Assembly (NCBI GenBank): GCA_031290625.1
Contig: JAITND010000035.1
Span: 1 to 32,941 of the forward strand
Source of the DNA: Endomicrobium sp.
Lineage (GTDB): Bacteria > Elusimicrobiota > Endomicrobiia > Endomicrobiales > Endomicrobiaceae
Direction of reading: 5' to 3'
DNA: 32,941 bases
Below, in pieces: positions 15,626-24,975 of the stretch (its first letter is position 1; every line of letters begins with the position of its first letter). Below the pieces are notes generated by a model. The model did not search any database. It was given only the letters and a program-made list of their open reading frames with translations, and was not told where the DNA came from. The translations under genes were made by a program, and so were the position numbers.

Positions 15626-16605
15626 TTGCTATAAAAATCCTTAATAACCTCTTGAAGCTCTTGAGAATTTGTAGTCGCCGTGCCAAGTTTACCGACCACT
15701 ATTCCCGCGGCAAAATTTGCGACTTCAGCCGCGGTTAACAAGTCTGCTTTAGCCGCCAAAGCCAAAGTCATAGTGGAAATAACTGTATCGCCGGCTCCCG
15801 TAACATCATAAACTTCTTTTGCTCTTGTGGGGATATTTGTAACTTTATTATTAGGCTCTATAAGAGTTATTCCTTTCTCGCCACGCGTGATAACGACCGA
15901 ATTTGAACCTAAAGTCTTCAAGATTTTCTTGCCTAAAACCGCTATATCTTCGTCAGTTTTTATATTTTTTGCTCCCATGCCTTCTATCGCTTCTTTTTCA
16001 TTAGGCGTCATTGTTGTGATTTTCTTATATTTTTTGAAATGGTCTACTTTAGGGTCTACCGTAATGGGAATTTTATATTTTCTTGCAAGAGCTATTGTTT
16101 TTTTAAGAATTCCCGGACTTACCACGCCCTTGCCATAATCCGAAATTATTACAGCATTTGCTTTAGGCATAGCTTCTTCTATATTTTTCATAATTTTTGA
16201 CTCGGCGGCGCGATCAAAAACGCCTTTCGCTTCTTTATCTACTCTAACTAACTGCTGACTCGCCGCAATAATTCTTGTCTTTATAATCGTCGGACGATAA
16301 GAACTGTACACCAAATAATCGGAATTTATATTTTTTCCCAAAAGCATTTCTATTAAAGTTTTTCCTATAACATCCTCGCCGATTGCGCTGACCACAAAAG
16401 CTTTGCCGCCTAACGCCGTTATATTGTTTGCTACGTTTGCAGCGCCTCCAAGCGCTTCGGTCTCTTTTGTAACCTCGACAACAGGAACCGGCGCCTCGGG
16501 AGAAATTCTTTTAACTTTCCCCCATATAAACTTATCTACCATACTATCGCCGACAACCAAAACGGTTTGTTTTTTAAATAAAGAAATCAGTTTTAATAAT
16601 TCCAT
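15622..16605 (-). CDS. hldA: D-glycero-beta-D-manno-heptose-7-phosphate kinase (single-domain HldE/RfaE1)
   Basis: This 327-residue PfkB-family sugar kinase matches the N-terminal kinase half of HldE. It shows the glycine-rich ALGGAANVANN block at about 51-61, a middle TVDPK substrate loop, and the anion-hole motif VTGAGDTV with catalytic Asp273. The adenylyltransferase half of bifunctional HldE is absent: the protein ends normally soon after the kinase domain, so it is the split form (HldA), and a separate HldC would have to lie elsewhere. It stands 35 bases after hldD and overlaps kdsB by 4 bases. Together with hldD it supports ADP-heptose production for the LPS inner core. Confidence 0.92.
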   Translation of the reverse strand: MELLKLISLFKKQTVLVVGDSMVDKFIWGKVKRISPEAPVPVVEVTKETEALGGAANVANNITALGGKAFVVSAIGEDVIGKTLIEMLLGKNINSDYLVYSSYRPTIIKTRIIAASQQLVRVDKEAKGVFDRAAESKIMKNIEEAMPKANAVIISDYGKGVVSPGILKKTIALARKYKIPITVDPKVDHFKKYKKITTMTPNEKEAIEGMGAKNIKTDEDIAVLGKKILKTLGSNSVVITRGEKGITLIEPNNKVTNIPTRAKEVYDVTGAGDTVISTMTLALAAKADLLTAAEVANFAAGIVVGKLGTATTNSQELQEVIKDFYSK

Positions 16606-16640
16606 CGCTTACTCCGGGTTAATAAAGTTGTCAACGCTTA

Positions 16641-17603
16641 TTACAAATAAGATTTATTTTTTAAATAAGAACAGTAATCTTTGACAGAATCTTCTAACTC
16701 TATGAAAGGTTTGTCGTATCCGGTTTTTCTCAAATTGTCCATTTTTGCTTCGGTAAAATATTGATACTTAGGTCTTAAATAATCCGGCATGTCTATATAA
16801 TCAATATTTTCTTTCTTGCCCGCCGCCGCAAACATTGCTTTTGCAACATCGTTCCATGCTCTTGACTTTCCTGTGCCTAAATTAAATATACCGGTTTTTG
16901 AAGGATTTTGAAATAAAAAGTACATTGCGTCTACAACGTCTTTTATGTAGACAAAATCTCTGCGTTGTCCGCCGTCAGGATACTTGTCATTGTACGACTT
17001 AAACAGTTTTATCAGCCCTTTCTGGGAAACTTCATCGTAATTTTTACATATTACGCTTCTCATGTCGCCTTTGTGATATTCGTTAGGACCAAAAACATTG
17101 AAGAATTTTATTCCAGCAGCCTTATTTATATAGTTGTTGTTTAAGAGCCACAAATCAAACATATGTTTTGAATATCCGTACATATTAAGAGGCGCTAGCT
17201 CTTTTATTTTTGCCAAATCGTCATCATAACCCAATTCGCCGTCGCCATAAGTGGCGGCAGACGACGCGTAAATAAAAGGTATGCCTAGCTCAAAAGCCCA
17301 TAAGGCTAAAACTTTACAATATTCGTAATTGTTTTTTATGTAGTAGTTTGTCTCGGTTAAAACTGTCGAGCTGCATGCTCCAAGATGTACTATTGCTTGA
17401 GGTTTTGGGACTTGTCTGCTAATTACAGCATTAAAAAAATCGCTTTTTTGTATATAATCGTAATAACTTTTACCTACTAAATTCTTCCATTTCTCGTCTT
17501 TGTCCAAATGGTCTACAACCAAAACATCTTTTATTCCTTCTTGGTTCAACTTCCAAAGAAAACAACTGCCTATAAAACCTGCTCCGCCAGTTAAGATTAT
17601 CAT
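16641..17603 (-). CDS. hldD: ADP-L-glycero-D-manno-heptose 6-epimerase (HldD)
   Basis: This short-chain dehydrogenase/epimerase makes the final ADP-heptose epimer for the LPS inner core. The NAD(P)-binding GGAGFIG is at residues 6-12, YASSAATYGDG follows, and the catalytic Tyr142-x3-Lys146 lies in YGYSK. HldD-specific blocks include FFNVFGPNEYHKGDMRSV and GGQRRDFVYIKDVVDAM. I place the start at ATG 17603 (320 residues): AGAGGG precedes it, the product then begins at the Rossmann fold, and the upstream ATG at 17642 sits at the predicted transcription start. It is the first gene of the long minus-strand cluster. Confidence 0.95.
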   Translation of the reverse strand: MIILTGGAGFIGSCFLWKLNQEGIKDVLVVDHLDKDEKWKNLVGKSYYDYIQKSDFFNAVISRQVPKPQAIVHLGACSSTVLTETNYYIKNNYEYCKVLALWAFELGIPFIYASSAATYGDGELGYDDDLAKIKELAPLNMYGYSKHMFDLWLLNNNYINKAAGIKFFNVFGPNEYHKGDMRSVICKNYDEVSQKGLIKLFKSYNDKYPDGGQRRDFVYIKDVVDAMYFLFQNPSKTGIFNLGTGKSRAWNDVAKAMFAAAGKKENIDYIDMPDYLRPKYQYFTEAKMDNLRKTGYDKPFIELEDSVKDYCSYLKNKSYL

Positions 17604-17642
17604 TGCACCCTCTTGCATTTTAGACAAATTCCGAGAGTACAT

Positions 17643-17670
17643 TTTATAAAAAGATACTTTTTTATGTCAA
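17643..17670 (-). promoter_or_regulatory. Sigma-70-type promoter of the hldD/KDO/Lpt/PTS cluster
   Basis: On the minus strand a perfect -35 TTGACA (17670-17665) is followed after 16 bases by TATAAA (17648-17643). Transcription should start near 17635, leaving a leader of about 30 bases before the hldD ATG at 17603. It is the only strong promoter I see for the tightly packed genes down to 983. Confidence 0.6.
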
Positions 17671-17839
17671 TTTATTTATTTTAAATTTTGCGCATAAATT
17701 GAGACTTATATCGGTTTTAGAGCCAGTTTGTAAAGTCAACCCTCTACTTTAGAGAAAAAAGAAAACAAGCTTTGACAGCTCTATCCAACCTACAGTGAAT
17801 AAAAAAACCCTTGCCAAAGCCATTGAAGAAACCGAAATA

Positions 17840-18781
17840 TCACCTTACCTCGCCCCTTATTTGCGAAATTTGAGCGTCTTTTTCTGCTATTATTTTTTCC
17901 AGACGCGATACTTCTTCACACGTAAGCCTAACTACTTTTGATATTCTTGATTGCATATCATCATTTTGTAGTTCCATTTCATTAATTTGTTTACGTAATT
18001 GTATGTTAGCTACTTTTGATATTCCTAACATAGTCGCCAATTTGCATCCTAACATATTAAATCTATTTATTCTTGCTACTTGACTTTCTCTTGCTTCTCT
18101 TTCTTCTTGTACTTGTTGTTGTAACCGTAACCGCGCTACTTCTACTTCTTCTTTTGCTTGGTTTACTTGCACCAATTCTCTGCTATTTTGCACTTCTAAC
18201 CGCGCTACTTGTTGCACACTATTTGCTTCTCTTAATTGCACTAATTCTTGTTGTAACCGCACTACTTGCGATCTTAACTGTTCTACTTCTTCTTCTTTTG
18301 CTTGGTTTACTCGCACCAATTCTCTGCTATTTCGCGCTTCTAACCGCGCTGCTTGCGCGTTATTTGCTTCTCTTACTTGCGGTTGTCTTTTTTGGAAGTC
18401 TGATCCTAGGAAGTCTAATCCTAGTGGACTTGCTTCTACTAGATCTTCTCGTGGAGCTTCTACAATTATTGCTCCTGGCGGCACGATTCCTTGTGATGGT
18501 TGCGGGTTCATCATAAGTGATGCGAAGCGTCCACCACCCAATGATGTTCCATCAAGCGATGTAATTGGCATTCCTTCAAACGGCGTAGTTGGGACTGATG
18601 AAGTAAGCGGTGGATGACTTCCAAATAATCCATGAGTTAAAGATCTGAATATTGAACCGCCATTACGCCCATGCAACTGGATGCCTTTCAGTTGAGCTTG
18701 CCCTTCAGCAACAAAAACAAACAAACTTAATGTCATCGCCAAAAGAGTAATTTTTAATACTTTATTGCCATATTTTTTCAT
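17840..18781 (-). CDS. Exported coiled-coil protein with internal duplication
   Basis: I cannot name this 313-residue protein. It has a signal peptide (MKKYGNKVLK, hydrophobic core, then VAEGQAQ near residue 30). Residues 31-130 are rich in Gly, Pro and Ser and probably unstructured. Residues about 135-235 are a Glu/Arg/Gln-rich coiled coil built from two copies of a 47-residue unit starting REAN at 137 and 184, each carrying a NSRELV-x-VNQAKEE core. A shorter coiled coil follows at about 260-310 (IQLRKQINEMELQ, EVSRLEKIIAEK). A ribosome site GGAG lies 8 bases before the ATG. It is likely a periplasmic or surface structural protein; the duplication suggests its length can evolve by repeat gain or loss. 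Confidence 0.7.
   Translation of the reverse strand: MKKYGNKVLKITLLAMTLSLFVFVAEGQAQLKGIQLHGRNGGSIFRSLTHGLFGSHPPLTSSVPTTPFEGMPITSLDGTSLGGGRFASLMMNPQPSQGIVPPGAIIVEAPREDLVEASPLGLDFLGSDFQKRQPQVREANNAQAARLEARNSRELVRVNQAKEEEVEQLRSQVVRLQQELVQLREANSVQQVARLEVQNSRELVQVNQAKEEVEVARLRLQQQVQEEREARESQVARINRFNMLGCKLATMLGISKVANIQLRKQINEMELQNDDMQSRISKVVRLTCEEVSRLEKIIAEKDAQISQIRGEVR
18091..18373 (-). repeat. Tandem 141-base (47-residue) coding repeat
   Basis: The coiled-coil gene contains two diverged copies of a 141-base unit beginning at 18373 and 18232 on the minus strand. Each encodes REAN followed by a RLE-x-x-NSRELV-x-VNQAKEE core. The second copy fades toward its end. Confidence 0.7.
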
Positions 18782-19118
18782 TTTTTACTCTCCATTAGTT
18801 TCACAAATTTATTATTCCGCTTTCTTTCCAATCTTAGTATATTATAAGATACTCATTAAAATTTCTTCCTTCTCATATAAATGAAAGCTTTTTGCAAAAT
18901 ATATCCTATATCCTGTTTTAGTATTTCGCTTCTTTTTCAATACTTTTTATGTACTACTCTAAGTTATTAGTATACATTTTTGAAAACGATCTAATTTAGC
19001 AACTTGTGAAAATTTTGTAAATATTATCATCCCTTTCTTCTTTTTCATTTAATATGACCTTCACCCCCGAAAAAGCGAGCAAATAGAAGTTTAGTGAAAA
19101 AACGTTTCTGGATTGTAG
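18782..19118. other. Intergenic region between obg and the coiled-coil gene
   Basis: This 337-base AT-rich stretch holds no open frame I can support. Near its left end a minus-strand TATAAT (18846-18841) could be the -10 of the coiled-coil gene, giving a leader of about 50 bases, but no clear -35 accompanies it. I see no convincing terminator hairpin after obg. Confidence 0.4.
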
Positions 19119-20381
19119 TTATTTTCCGAAGGTAAATTCAAAATTGCCGATTCTGACGACATCGCTCTGCTTTGCGCCCATCTTTTCAAGTTCAATTTCC
19201 AATCCCATTTTTTTGAGGATATTTTGATAGCGTCTTAATGCTTCGTCCTCGCTGAATTTTGTCATTTCAGTAAGGGTTTCAACTTTTGCACCCGTAACTA
19301 CAAATACGCCGTTCTCGCCAACATGAACCTTAAATTCAGGCTCGTAAATATATTTCTTAACAGGCGCTGTTTCTATTTCTTCTTCAGGATTGAAAACAGT
19401 CGGCTTTTCAATCATTTTCACCATCTCTCTAACTAAAGACTGCACGCCTTCGCCTGTCGCTGCGGAAATCTCAAACAATTTTTTGGTCTTTAGACGTTTC
19501 TTAAACTTTTTAATATTATCTGCCGATCCCGGCAAATCAACTTTATTTAAAACCGCTATAACATGCTTTCTAACAAGATATTTGGAATATTTTTTTAACT
19601 CGCTATTGATTATTTTATAGTTTTCGTACGGATCTTTGCCATCAAAACCGCTTACGTCTATTATATGCGCCAAAACTTTTGTACGTCTTACATGCCTCAA
19701 AAACTCAAAACCAAGACCTTTGCCTTTATGAGCGCCTTCAATAAGACCCGGAATATCAGCGGCTACAAAAGTTTTACCATTATAATCTACAACCCCAAGA
19801 TTTGGAGCTAACGTAGTAAAAGGATAGTCGGCTATTTTTGGTCTAGCTGCAGAAATCTGCGACAATAATGTAGACTTCCCAGCATTTGGAAGCCCTATAA
19901 AACCAACGTCGGCTATCAAGCGAAGCTCAAGATTTATTCCGGCAAATTCTCCATGTTCGCCTTTCTCGGCAATTCTTGGAGCGGTATATTTTCCTGTCTT
20001 AAAAGAGGCGTTCCCTCTACCGCCCCTACCGCCTTTTACAACTAAAACTTTTTCGCCAGCAGTCTTTATATCGGCAAAAAGCTCGCCGTTTTTAATAATT
20101 AAAGTCCCCAAGGGAATTTTAATTATTAAATCGTCGCCATATTTGCCGAATTTATCGCTTGGCAAACCTTTATGTCCATCTTCCGCTTTAAATTTAGGTC
20201 TGTAAGATAAGTCTAAAAGAGTAGTTTTATGAGTGTCGCCTTCAAAATAGATATCGCCGCCCTTGCCGCCGTTCCCGCCGTTGGGACCGCCGTAAGGCGC
20301 ATACTTTTCCCTTCTAAAAGAACTACAGCCGTCGCCGCCTCGCCCGGCTGTAAGAAAAACATTAACTTTATCTATAAACAT
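19119..20381 (-). CDS. obg: Obg/CgtA ribosome-associated GTPase
   Basis: The 420-residue protein has all three Obg parts. The glycine-rich Obg domain covers residues 1 to about 157 (GGDGCSSFRREK, GGPNGGNGGKGGD, GGRGGRGN). The G domain has G1 GLPNAGKST at 163-171, ADIPGLIEGAHKGKGLG as G3, NKVD as G4 and ISAATGEG as G5. A C-terminal OCT domain covers about 340-420 (VHVGENGVFVVTGAKVE, SEDEALRRYQNILKKMG). It acts in large-subunit assembly and stress signalling. It follows rpmA by 20 bases, the very common rplU-rpmA-obg order. Confidence 0.97.
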   Translation of the reverse strand: MFIDKVNVFLTAGRGGDGCSSFRREKYAPYGGPNGGNGGKGGDIYFEGDTHKTTLLDLSYRPKFKAEDGHKGLPSDKFGKYGDDLIIKIPLGTLIIKNGELFADIKTAGEKVLVVKGGRGGRGNASFKTGKYTAPRIAEKGEHGEFAGINLELRLIADVGFIGLPNAGKSTLLSQISAARPKIADYPFTTLAPNLGVVDYNGKTFVAADIPGLIEGAHKGKGLGFEFLRHVRRTKVLAHIIDVSGFDGKDPYENYKIINSELKKYSKYLVRKHVIAVLNKVDLPGSADNIKKFKKRLKTKKLFEISAATGEGVQSLVREMVKMIEKPTVFNPEEEIETAPVKKYIYEPEFKVHVGENGVFVVTGAKVETLTEMTKFSEDEALRRYQNILKKMGLEIELEKMGAKQSDVVRIGNFEFTFGK

Positions 20382-20401
20382 TTAGGAAATAACCACTAAA
20401 T

Positions 20402-20653
20402 TTACCGTTCTATGTTTACGTAACATCTGTCGCCTGATTTTCTGATAAACTTAACAGTTCCCGCCACTTTAGCAAAAATAGTGTTATCTTTACCCATGCC
20501 TACGTTTATTCCGGGGTGGTACTTAGTCCCTCTCTGACGGACTATTATTGCTCCCGCTTGAGCTTTTTGATCTCCATATATCTTTACGCCTAACCTTTGA
20601 CCATGGGAATCGCGACCATTGGTAGACGAGCCTTGAGCTTTTACGTGCGCCAT
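20402..20653 (-). CDS. rpmA: 50S ribosomal protein L27
   Basis: The 83-residue protein is L27: [22 protein letters not shown] and [24 protein letters not shown] are the family signature. Its N-terminus MAHVKAQGS is near the peptidyl transferase centre in ribosomes. There is no Firmicutes-type N-terminal extension needing cleavage. It lies 23 bases after rplU and 20 bases before obg. Confidence 0.98.
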   Translation of the reverse strand: MAHVKAQGSSTNGRDSHGQRLGVKIYGDQKAQAGAIIVRQRGTKYHPGINVGMGKDNTIFAKVAGTVKFIRKSGDRCYVNIER

Positions 20654-20676
20654 TTTACTGTCTCCTAAAAATTTAC

Positions 20677-20991
20677 TTAAGCATCAATTTTTGTAACTTT
20701 TATTTCAGTTACGTACTGACGATGTCCCTGAAGCTTTTTATAACCCTTTTTCGGCTTTCTTTTAAATACCAACACTTTAGTCGCTCTCTTCTGCGCTACT
20801 ACCGTAGCTAAAACCTTAGCGCCTTCAACAACAGGTTTACCAACCGTTGACTTATCGCCGTTGGCGAACAAAAGAACTTCGTCAAGAACTACTTCCCGAC
20901 CTACTTCGGCTTCGTTAAGCTTCTCTACTACCAAGTTTAAACCTTCTTCTACTTTGTATTGCTTTCCGCCCGTTTTAATTATTGCATACAT
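20677..20991 (-). CDS. rplU: 50S ribosomal protein L21
   Basis: This 104-residue protein is L21, with the N-terminal [17 protein letters not shown] and the C-terminal [15 protein letters not shown] block that define the family. An AAGGAG ribosome site precedes the ATG. It is the first gene of the rplU-rpmA-obg set, with its promoter in the short divergent gap facing the aminotransferase relic. Confidence 0.98.
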   Translation of the reverse strand: MYAIIKTGGKQYKVEEGLNLVVEKLNEAEVGREVVLDEVLLFANGDKSTVGKPVVEGAKVLATVVAQKRATKVLVFKRKPKKGYKKLQGHRQYVTEIKVTKIDA

Positions 20992-21016
20992 TGACTTACT
21001 CCTTTCCAGAGCTTAT

Positions 21017-21684
<668 letters not shown>

Positions 21685-21761
21685 ACTCAGGCATCGCTGT
21701 TTCTTCTTTATTTATTCAAACAACCATATGTTCTTGAAACTTCTTCTTATCTCCTTAGACC

Positions 21762-23729
21762 TTACTTTTGCACCGCTATCTTTTTTACTTGTTTATTTCC
21801 TAGCAGGGTTTTTACAACTACAAAATAAACTCCGGGGGCTATACGGTTTCCGTCTTGATTTCTTAAATCCCATTTTACCATTCTTCTTTTTTCCGCCGCA
21901 TACGTCTCTTCAGTTAAATCGCTTGCGTCAAAAGATTTTACAAACTCGCCTGTTACCGTATAAACGTTTATATTTATTACATCTGTGTGAAAAGGAAGAT
22001 TTGTTATCTTTATATAATCTTTTACGCTTATGCTTACAGGATTTGGATAACAAACAAAATCGCCAATATTATTTGGAGGTATAAGACCTAAATTTAAAAC
22101 AAGTTTGCCTTTGCCGTAAGTATTGTCAGGAGAAGATTGTATTTGTTTTGCATAACCGACGACTTGATTTTTTAAATCAGCGACAGTTGTTCCGGTACTT
22201 AAACTTAACAATAAAGCGGCGGCTCCGGCAACGTGAGGAACTGCCGCAGAAGTCCCTCCAAAGCTTTTATACCCGCGCGAAGCTGTGGTAACGCCCGTAG
22301 GCGCGACTATTTCAGGTTTTAAAAGGAATGGATTGCGCACAGGTCCTCTGGAACTATAATACGCTATAGGACCTGAACCATAATTTGAAACATTTACAGC
22401 TCCAACAGTTAAAGCCTTGCGCGCATCCGCAGGCATACATAAAGATGACTCGGGGTTTCTATCAATAGGATTTTCAACAACGTCCCCCGACGGATTTTTT
22501 TTGGAAAATATTAATCTCATACATCTTCCGTTTCCGTCTCGCTTTCTATCTTTATTCTTCTGAATTTTTATTTTTAACCTATTAGGGCGAATATGGTTAT
22601 TAAACGTAACATTTGTCGCCCTATTATCTACGAAATTCGTACGACCTATAAATGCATCATCTTGCTTATATACAAATATGTCATAACTGCTATTTCCCAT
22701 ATTATTATAATCGTCCCACATTAAAGTAATATCCGCATTTGCGGGAACATTAACATCCAAATATTCGCTTCCGTTGGGAAACTTTGTAAAGTTTGTTTCA
22801 GATTTTTGAAAAGTTCCAAACCATGAACAGTCGGCTTCATTCCCAGCCGCAATAACAGATAAAAATTTGCCTCCATCAAAACCTTTATCAATACTCGCAT
22901 CTATACCATCCAAACCTGCCATAAAACTTAACGGAATACCAAAACCTACAGAACAACTTACAATTTTTATTTTTTCATCCGAACAATACTTCAACGCGTT
23001 TTGAAACTCTACTATATTAGCAATTTTACATAAATACATTTTAGCTCCCGGAGCTATATCGTAAACTATTTCAGCGCATGCAGAACCGTGAATATCGCCG
23101 ACAGCTGAATTTATGGGCTGCCGATCAGCCGTAAAATCAACAGCAATAAGATTAGCGGAGGGCGGAAGCTCTCCGCGGTTTTGTAAATCTAAATAACCTC
23201 TAAAACCTTTATCTATAACGGCAATTTTTACGCCGGCTCCGTCAACGCCGTCTAAAACAAATTTAGCAGCGTTGATTGCATCTCTGCCTTCGCTGACAGT
23301 TTCCATAGGTTTCGCATGGTCGCTTATATCCGCATAGTATACGCCCGATACCTTTTCAAGCTCTGGTATCAGATCTATAGGGACATACGCTATAAAGAAA
23401 CTTTTTGATTTAACATATTCTATATTGCGCGCAATAAAAAAACTTGTATCCGCATTATCAGAGTCGCCGTCAACCGGATAAAAAATAACTTCAACTTTAC
23501 CGTCCAAATGAGAATCATCAGGGGTTTCAACAGATTGTTCTTGTTCGGAAACGCCTTTAAGGTAACCATGAACTTCATCTTTTGATGAAAACGCAGCGTC
23601 AGTAGCACGCCATTGTTCTTTTACAGAAGCATTTTTTAGGCGTTCTGTTATAACAATACCTGAGGCATAAGATAGGAAAACGACTAAAACAACCAAAACA
23701 GACTGGATTTTAAACCTTATATTTCTCAT
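21762..23729 (-). CDS. Exported subtilisin-like (S8) protease with C-terminal sorting-type domain
   Basis: This 655-residue protein starts with a signal peptide or anchor (hydrophobic residues 9-27). The peptidase S8 domain covers about 155-515. The catalytic triad is Asp173 (IAVIDKGF), His214 (GDIHGSACAE) and Ser494 (FGGTSAAVPHVAG), and the oxyanion Asn is 297 (AAGNEAD). A region of about 150 residues between Asn297 and the Ser motif could be an inserted beta domain. The last 95 or so residues (CYPNPVS, VYTVTGEFVKSF, KWDLRNQDGNRIAPGVYFV) match the FlgD-like/type IX sorting-type C-terminal domain. It shares 4 bases with the upstream PorV-like gene. The role may be secreted or surface proteolysis. 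Confidence 0.88.
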   Translation of the reverse strand: MRNIRFKIQSVLVVLVVFLSYASGIVITERLKNASVKEQWRATDAAFSSKDEVHGYLKGVSEQEQSVETPDDSHLDGKVEVIFYPVDGDSDNADTSFFIARNIEYVKSKSFFIAYVPIDLIPELEKVSGVYYADISDHAKPMETVSEGRDAINAAKFVLDGVDGAGVKIAVIDKGFRGYLDLQNRGELPPSANLIAVDFTADRQPINSAVGDIHGSACAEIVYDIAPGAKMYLCKIANIVEFQNALKYCSDEKIKIVSCSVGFGIPLSFMAGLDGIDASIDKGFDGGKFLSVIAAGNEADCSWFGTFQKSETNFTKFPNGSEYLDVNVPANADITLMWDDYNNMGNSSYDIFVYKQDDAFIGRTNFVDNRATNVTFNNHIRPNRLKIKIQKNKDRKRDGNGRCMRLIFSKKNPSGDVVENPIDRNPESSLCMPADARKALTVGAVNVSNYGSGPIAYYSSRGPVRNPFLLKPEIVAPTGVTTASRGYKSFGGTSAAVPHVAGAAALLLSLSTGTTVADLKNQVVGYAKQIQSSPDNTYGKGKLVLNLGLIPPNNIGDFVCYPNPVSISVKDYIKITNLPFHTDVININVYTVTGEFVKSFDASDLTEETYAAEKRRMVKWDLRNQDGNRIAPGVYFVVVKTLLGNKQVKKIAVQK

Positions 23730-24640
23730 TTAAATTCTACTCTAAGAGAAAATACGCTCATATTGCCAAGCTCGCCGTATGGAAGCCATGCGTAATCTAT
23801 TGAAATTGTTTTCTTTATGTTTATTCCAAACCCAAACGACAAATTTCTTTTATACCATTCCCCAAGAGAATTATTATTGTTATTGATTGGACAGCTATAT
23901 CCGCCTCTTAAAAAAAACACTTGGTCTCTGTTAATCTCAAAAGCGCCTTTAAGCTGTATTATTCCGTCAAAAAAAGTTTTCAATTCAAAACCAATATCAA
24001 AAGATTCGTCTAAACTATTTTTGTAAGAAATATACGCGTTGCATGGTAAATTGTATTTATCCGCTTTAAATCCAACATTTTCCAATCCGCCGGATAAAGA
24101 CCAGTAAGCGCTTGGTAAATACAAAACCGCAAGATCAATAGCCATACCCGAAAGAGAACCGCCGTCAATATTATTCTTAACGTATTTCATACCGGCACCG
24201 GCAATAACTTCTTTGGAAATTTGCCGTCCGGCATTTATCTGCGCGCAGGAATCGTCAGCGCTAAAAAAACCGTCTTTTACATAGTCCCCATCGGAAGCCT
24301 CTATTGTTCTATCCATATTGCCATAATCCAAACCGTCGTACATAATACTTAAAACGGCTTGTTTTATAGGAACTGCAAAATAAACGCTATTGTACGACAC
24401 GTCTTGAAAATGCGAGGCGTGAGTTGCTTGAATATTATATTTATCTACTAATCCCAAGACCGCGGGATTTGGCATAGAAGCGTTCTTCCCAAATGATGAC
24501 ATTGAAGCAAGAGACGCTTGAATCGCATTTTTTGGAAGTTTTAAAAAATCAAAGACAGTCATTCCCGAAGCTGCGGGAAACGCTTTATTTAAAAACAAAA
24601 TAAAGACCGACAAGACAATAAAAAAAAATTTTTTAGTCAC
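23726..24640 (-). CDS. PorV/PorQ-like outer-membrane beta-barrel protein
   Basis: The 304-residue protein starts at a GTG, with a signal peptide (MTKKFFFIVLSVFILF to FPAAS). Its remainder shows alternating beta strands with aromatic girdles, ending in VFSLRVEFK with a terminal aromatic, as outer-membrane barrels do. The early pattern (residues 35-65: asymmetric small-residue stretch, NPAVLGLV, then strands beginning YNIQATHASHF) is that of the PorV/PorQ family within the FadL-like superfamily. In Bacteroidota PorV works with type IX secretion to deliver proteins with C-terminal sorting domains. The next gene encodes just such a protein and overlaps by 4 bases. The family call is from pattern recognition and was not verified. 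Confidence 0.7.
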   Translation of the reverse strand: MTKKFFFIVLSVFILFLNKAFPAASGMTVFDFLKLPKNAIQASLASMSSFGKNASMPNPAVLGLVDKYNIQATHASHFQDVSYNSVYFAVPIKQAVLSIMYDGLDYGNMDRTIEASDGDYVKDGFFSADDSCAQINAGRQISKEVIAGAGMKYVKNNIDGGSLSGMAIDLAVLYLPSAYWSLSGGLENVGFKADKYNLPCNAYISYKNSLDESFDIGFELKTFFDGIIQLKGAFEINRDQVFFLRGGYSCPINNNNNSLGEWYKRNLSFGFGINIKKTISIDYAWLPYGELGNMSVFSLRVEFK

Positions 24641-24975
24641 TTTTATTCATTCAACCTGTAAATATTTAATCATATTCTCGTTTTAATAGTCCTTTAAATA
24701 AACTACCTCTAGACCCATCTCTTATAAAGTATATTCTCATGGAAATAAGAAAATAAACAAAACTATTTGTTTTTATCGCGATTTAAAGTACAAAATATTC
24801 CGAAAACTTGTCAATAAATATACTTACGGCAGCCGCCTAACCTCATTTAGATTTAACTTTATTTACGCAAACGGTTATTAGAAAGAAAAACGCGTAAATA
24901 ATATTTGTATTTATTATAATTGACAATAAACTAAAAATTTTATATCAATCTAATATTTGGAACTGTGAGGACTAA
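24641..24975. other. Divergent intergenic region
   Basis: This 335-base AT-rich gap separates the PorV-like gene (minus) from the iron regulator gene (plus). It holds the regulator promoter near its right end and an inverted repeat TTTACGC/GCGTAAA (24862-24868 and 24892-24898, 23-base spacing) of unknown meaning. I see no gene in it. Confidence 0.5.
24920..24948 (+). promoter_or_regulatory. Promoter of the DtxR-type regulator gene
   Basis: TTGACA (24920-24925) and TATCAA (24943-24948) are 17 bases apart, about 27 bases before the ATG at 24976. Between them lies TAAACTAAAA (24927-24936), which is also half of the palindrome in the feoA promoter, suggesting autoregulation. Confidence 0.5.

Noticed and set aside
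17700-17880. A plus-strand reading NKKTLAKAIEETEISPYL that looks protein-like
   Set aside because: It is short, has no start or ribosome site, overlaps the end of the coiled-coil gene and matches no family I know; likely chance or an unidentifiable relic.
18073-18516. A 147-codon plus-strand leucine-rich open frame
   Set aside because: It is the mirror of the Gln/Glu/Arg-rich coiled-coil repeats on the minus strand, which have a signal peptide and ribosome site; the leucine runs come from the antisense of those codons.
24832-24855. A GCCTAACCT sequence resembling half of a classic DtxR operator
   Set aside because: Only one half-site is present, no matching left arm exists, and it lies far from the -35/-10 elements; the palindrome at 25483-25496 is a better candidate.
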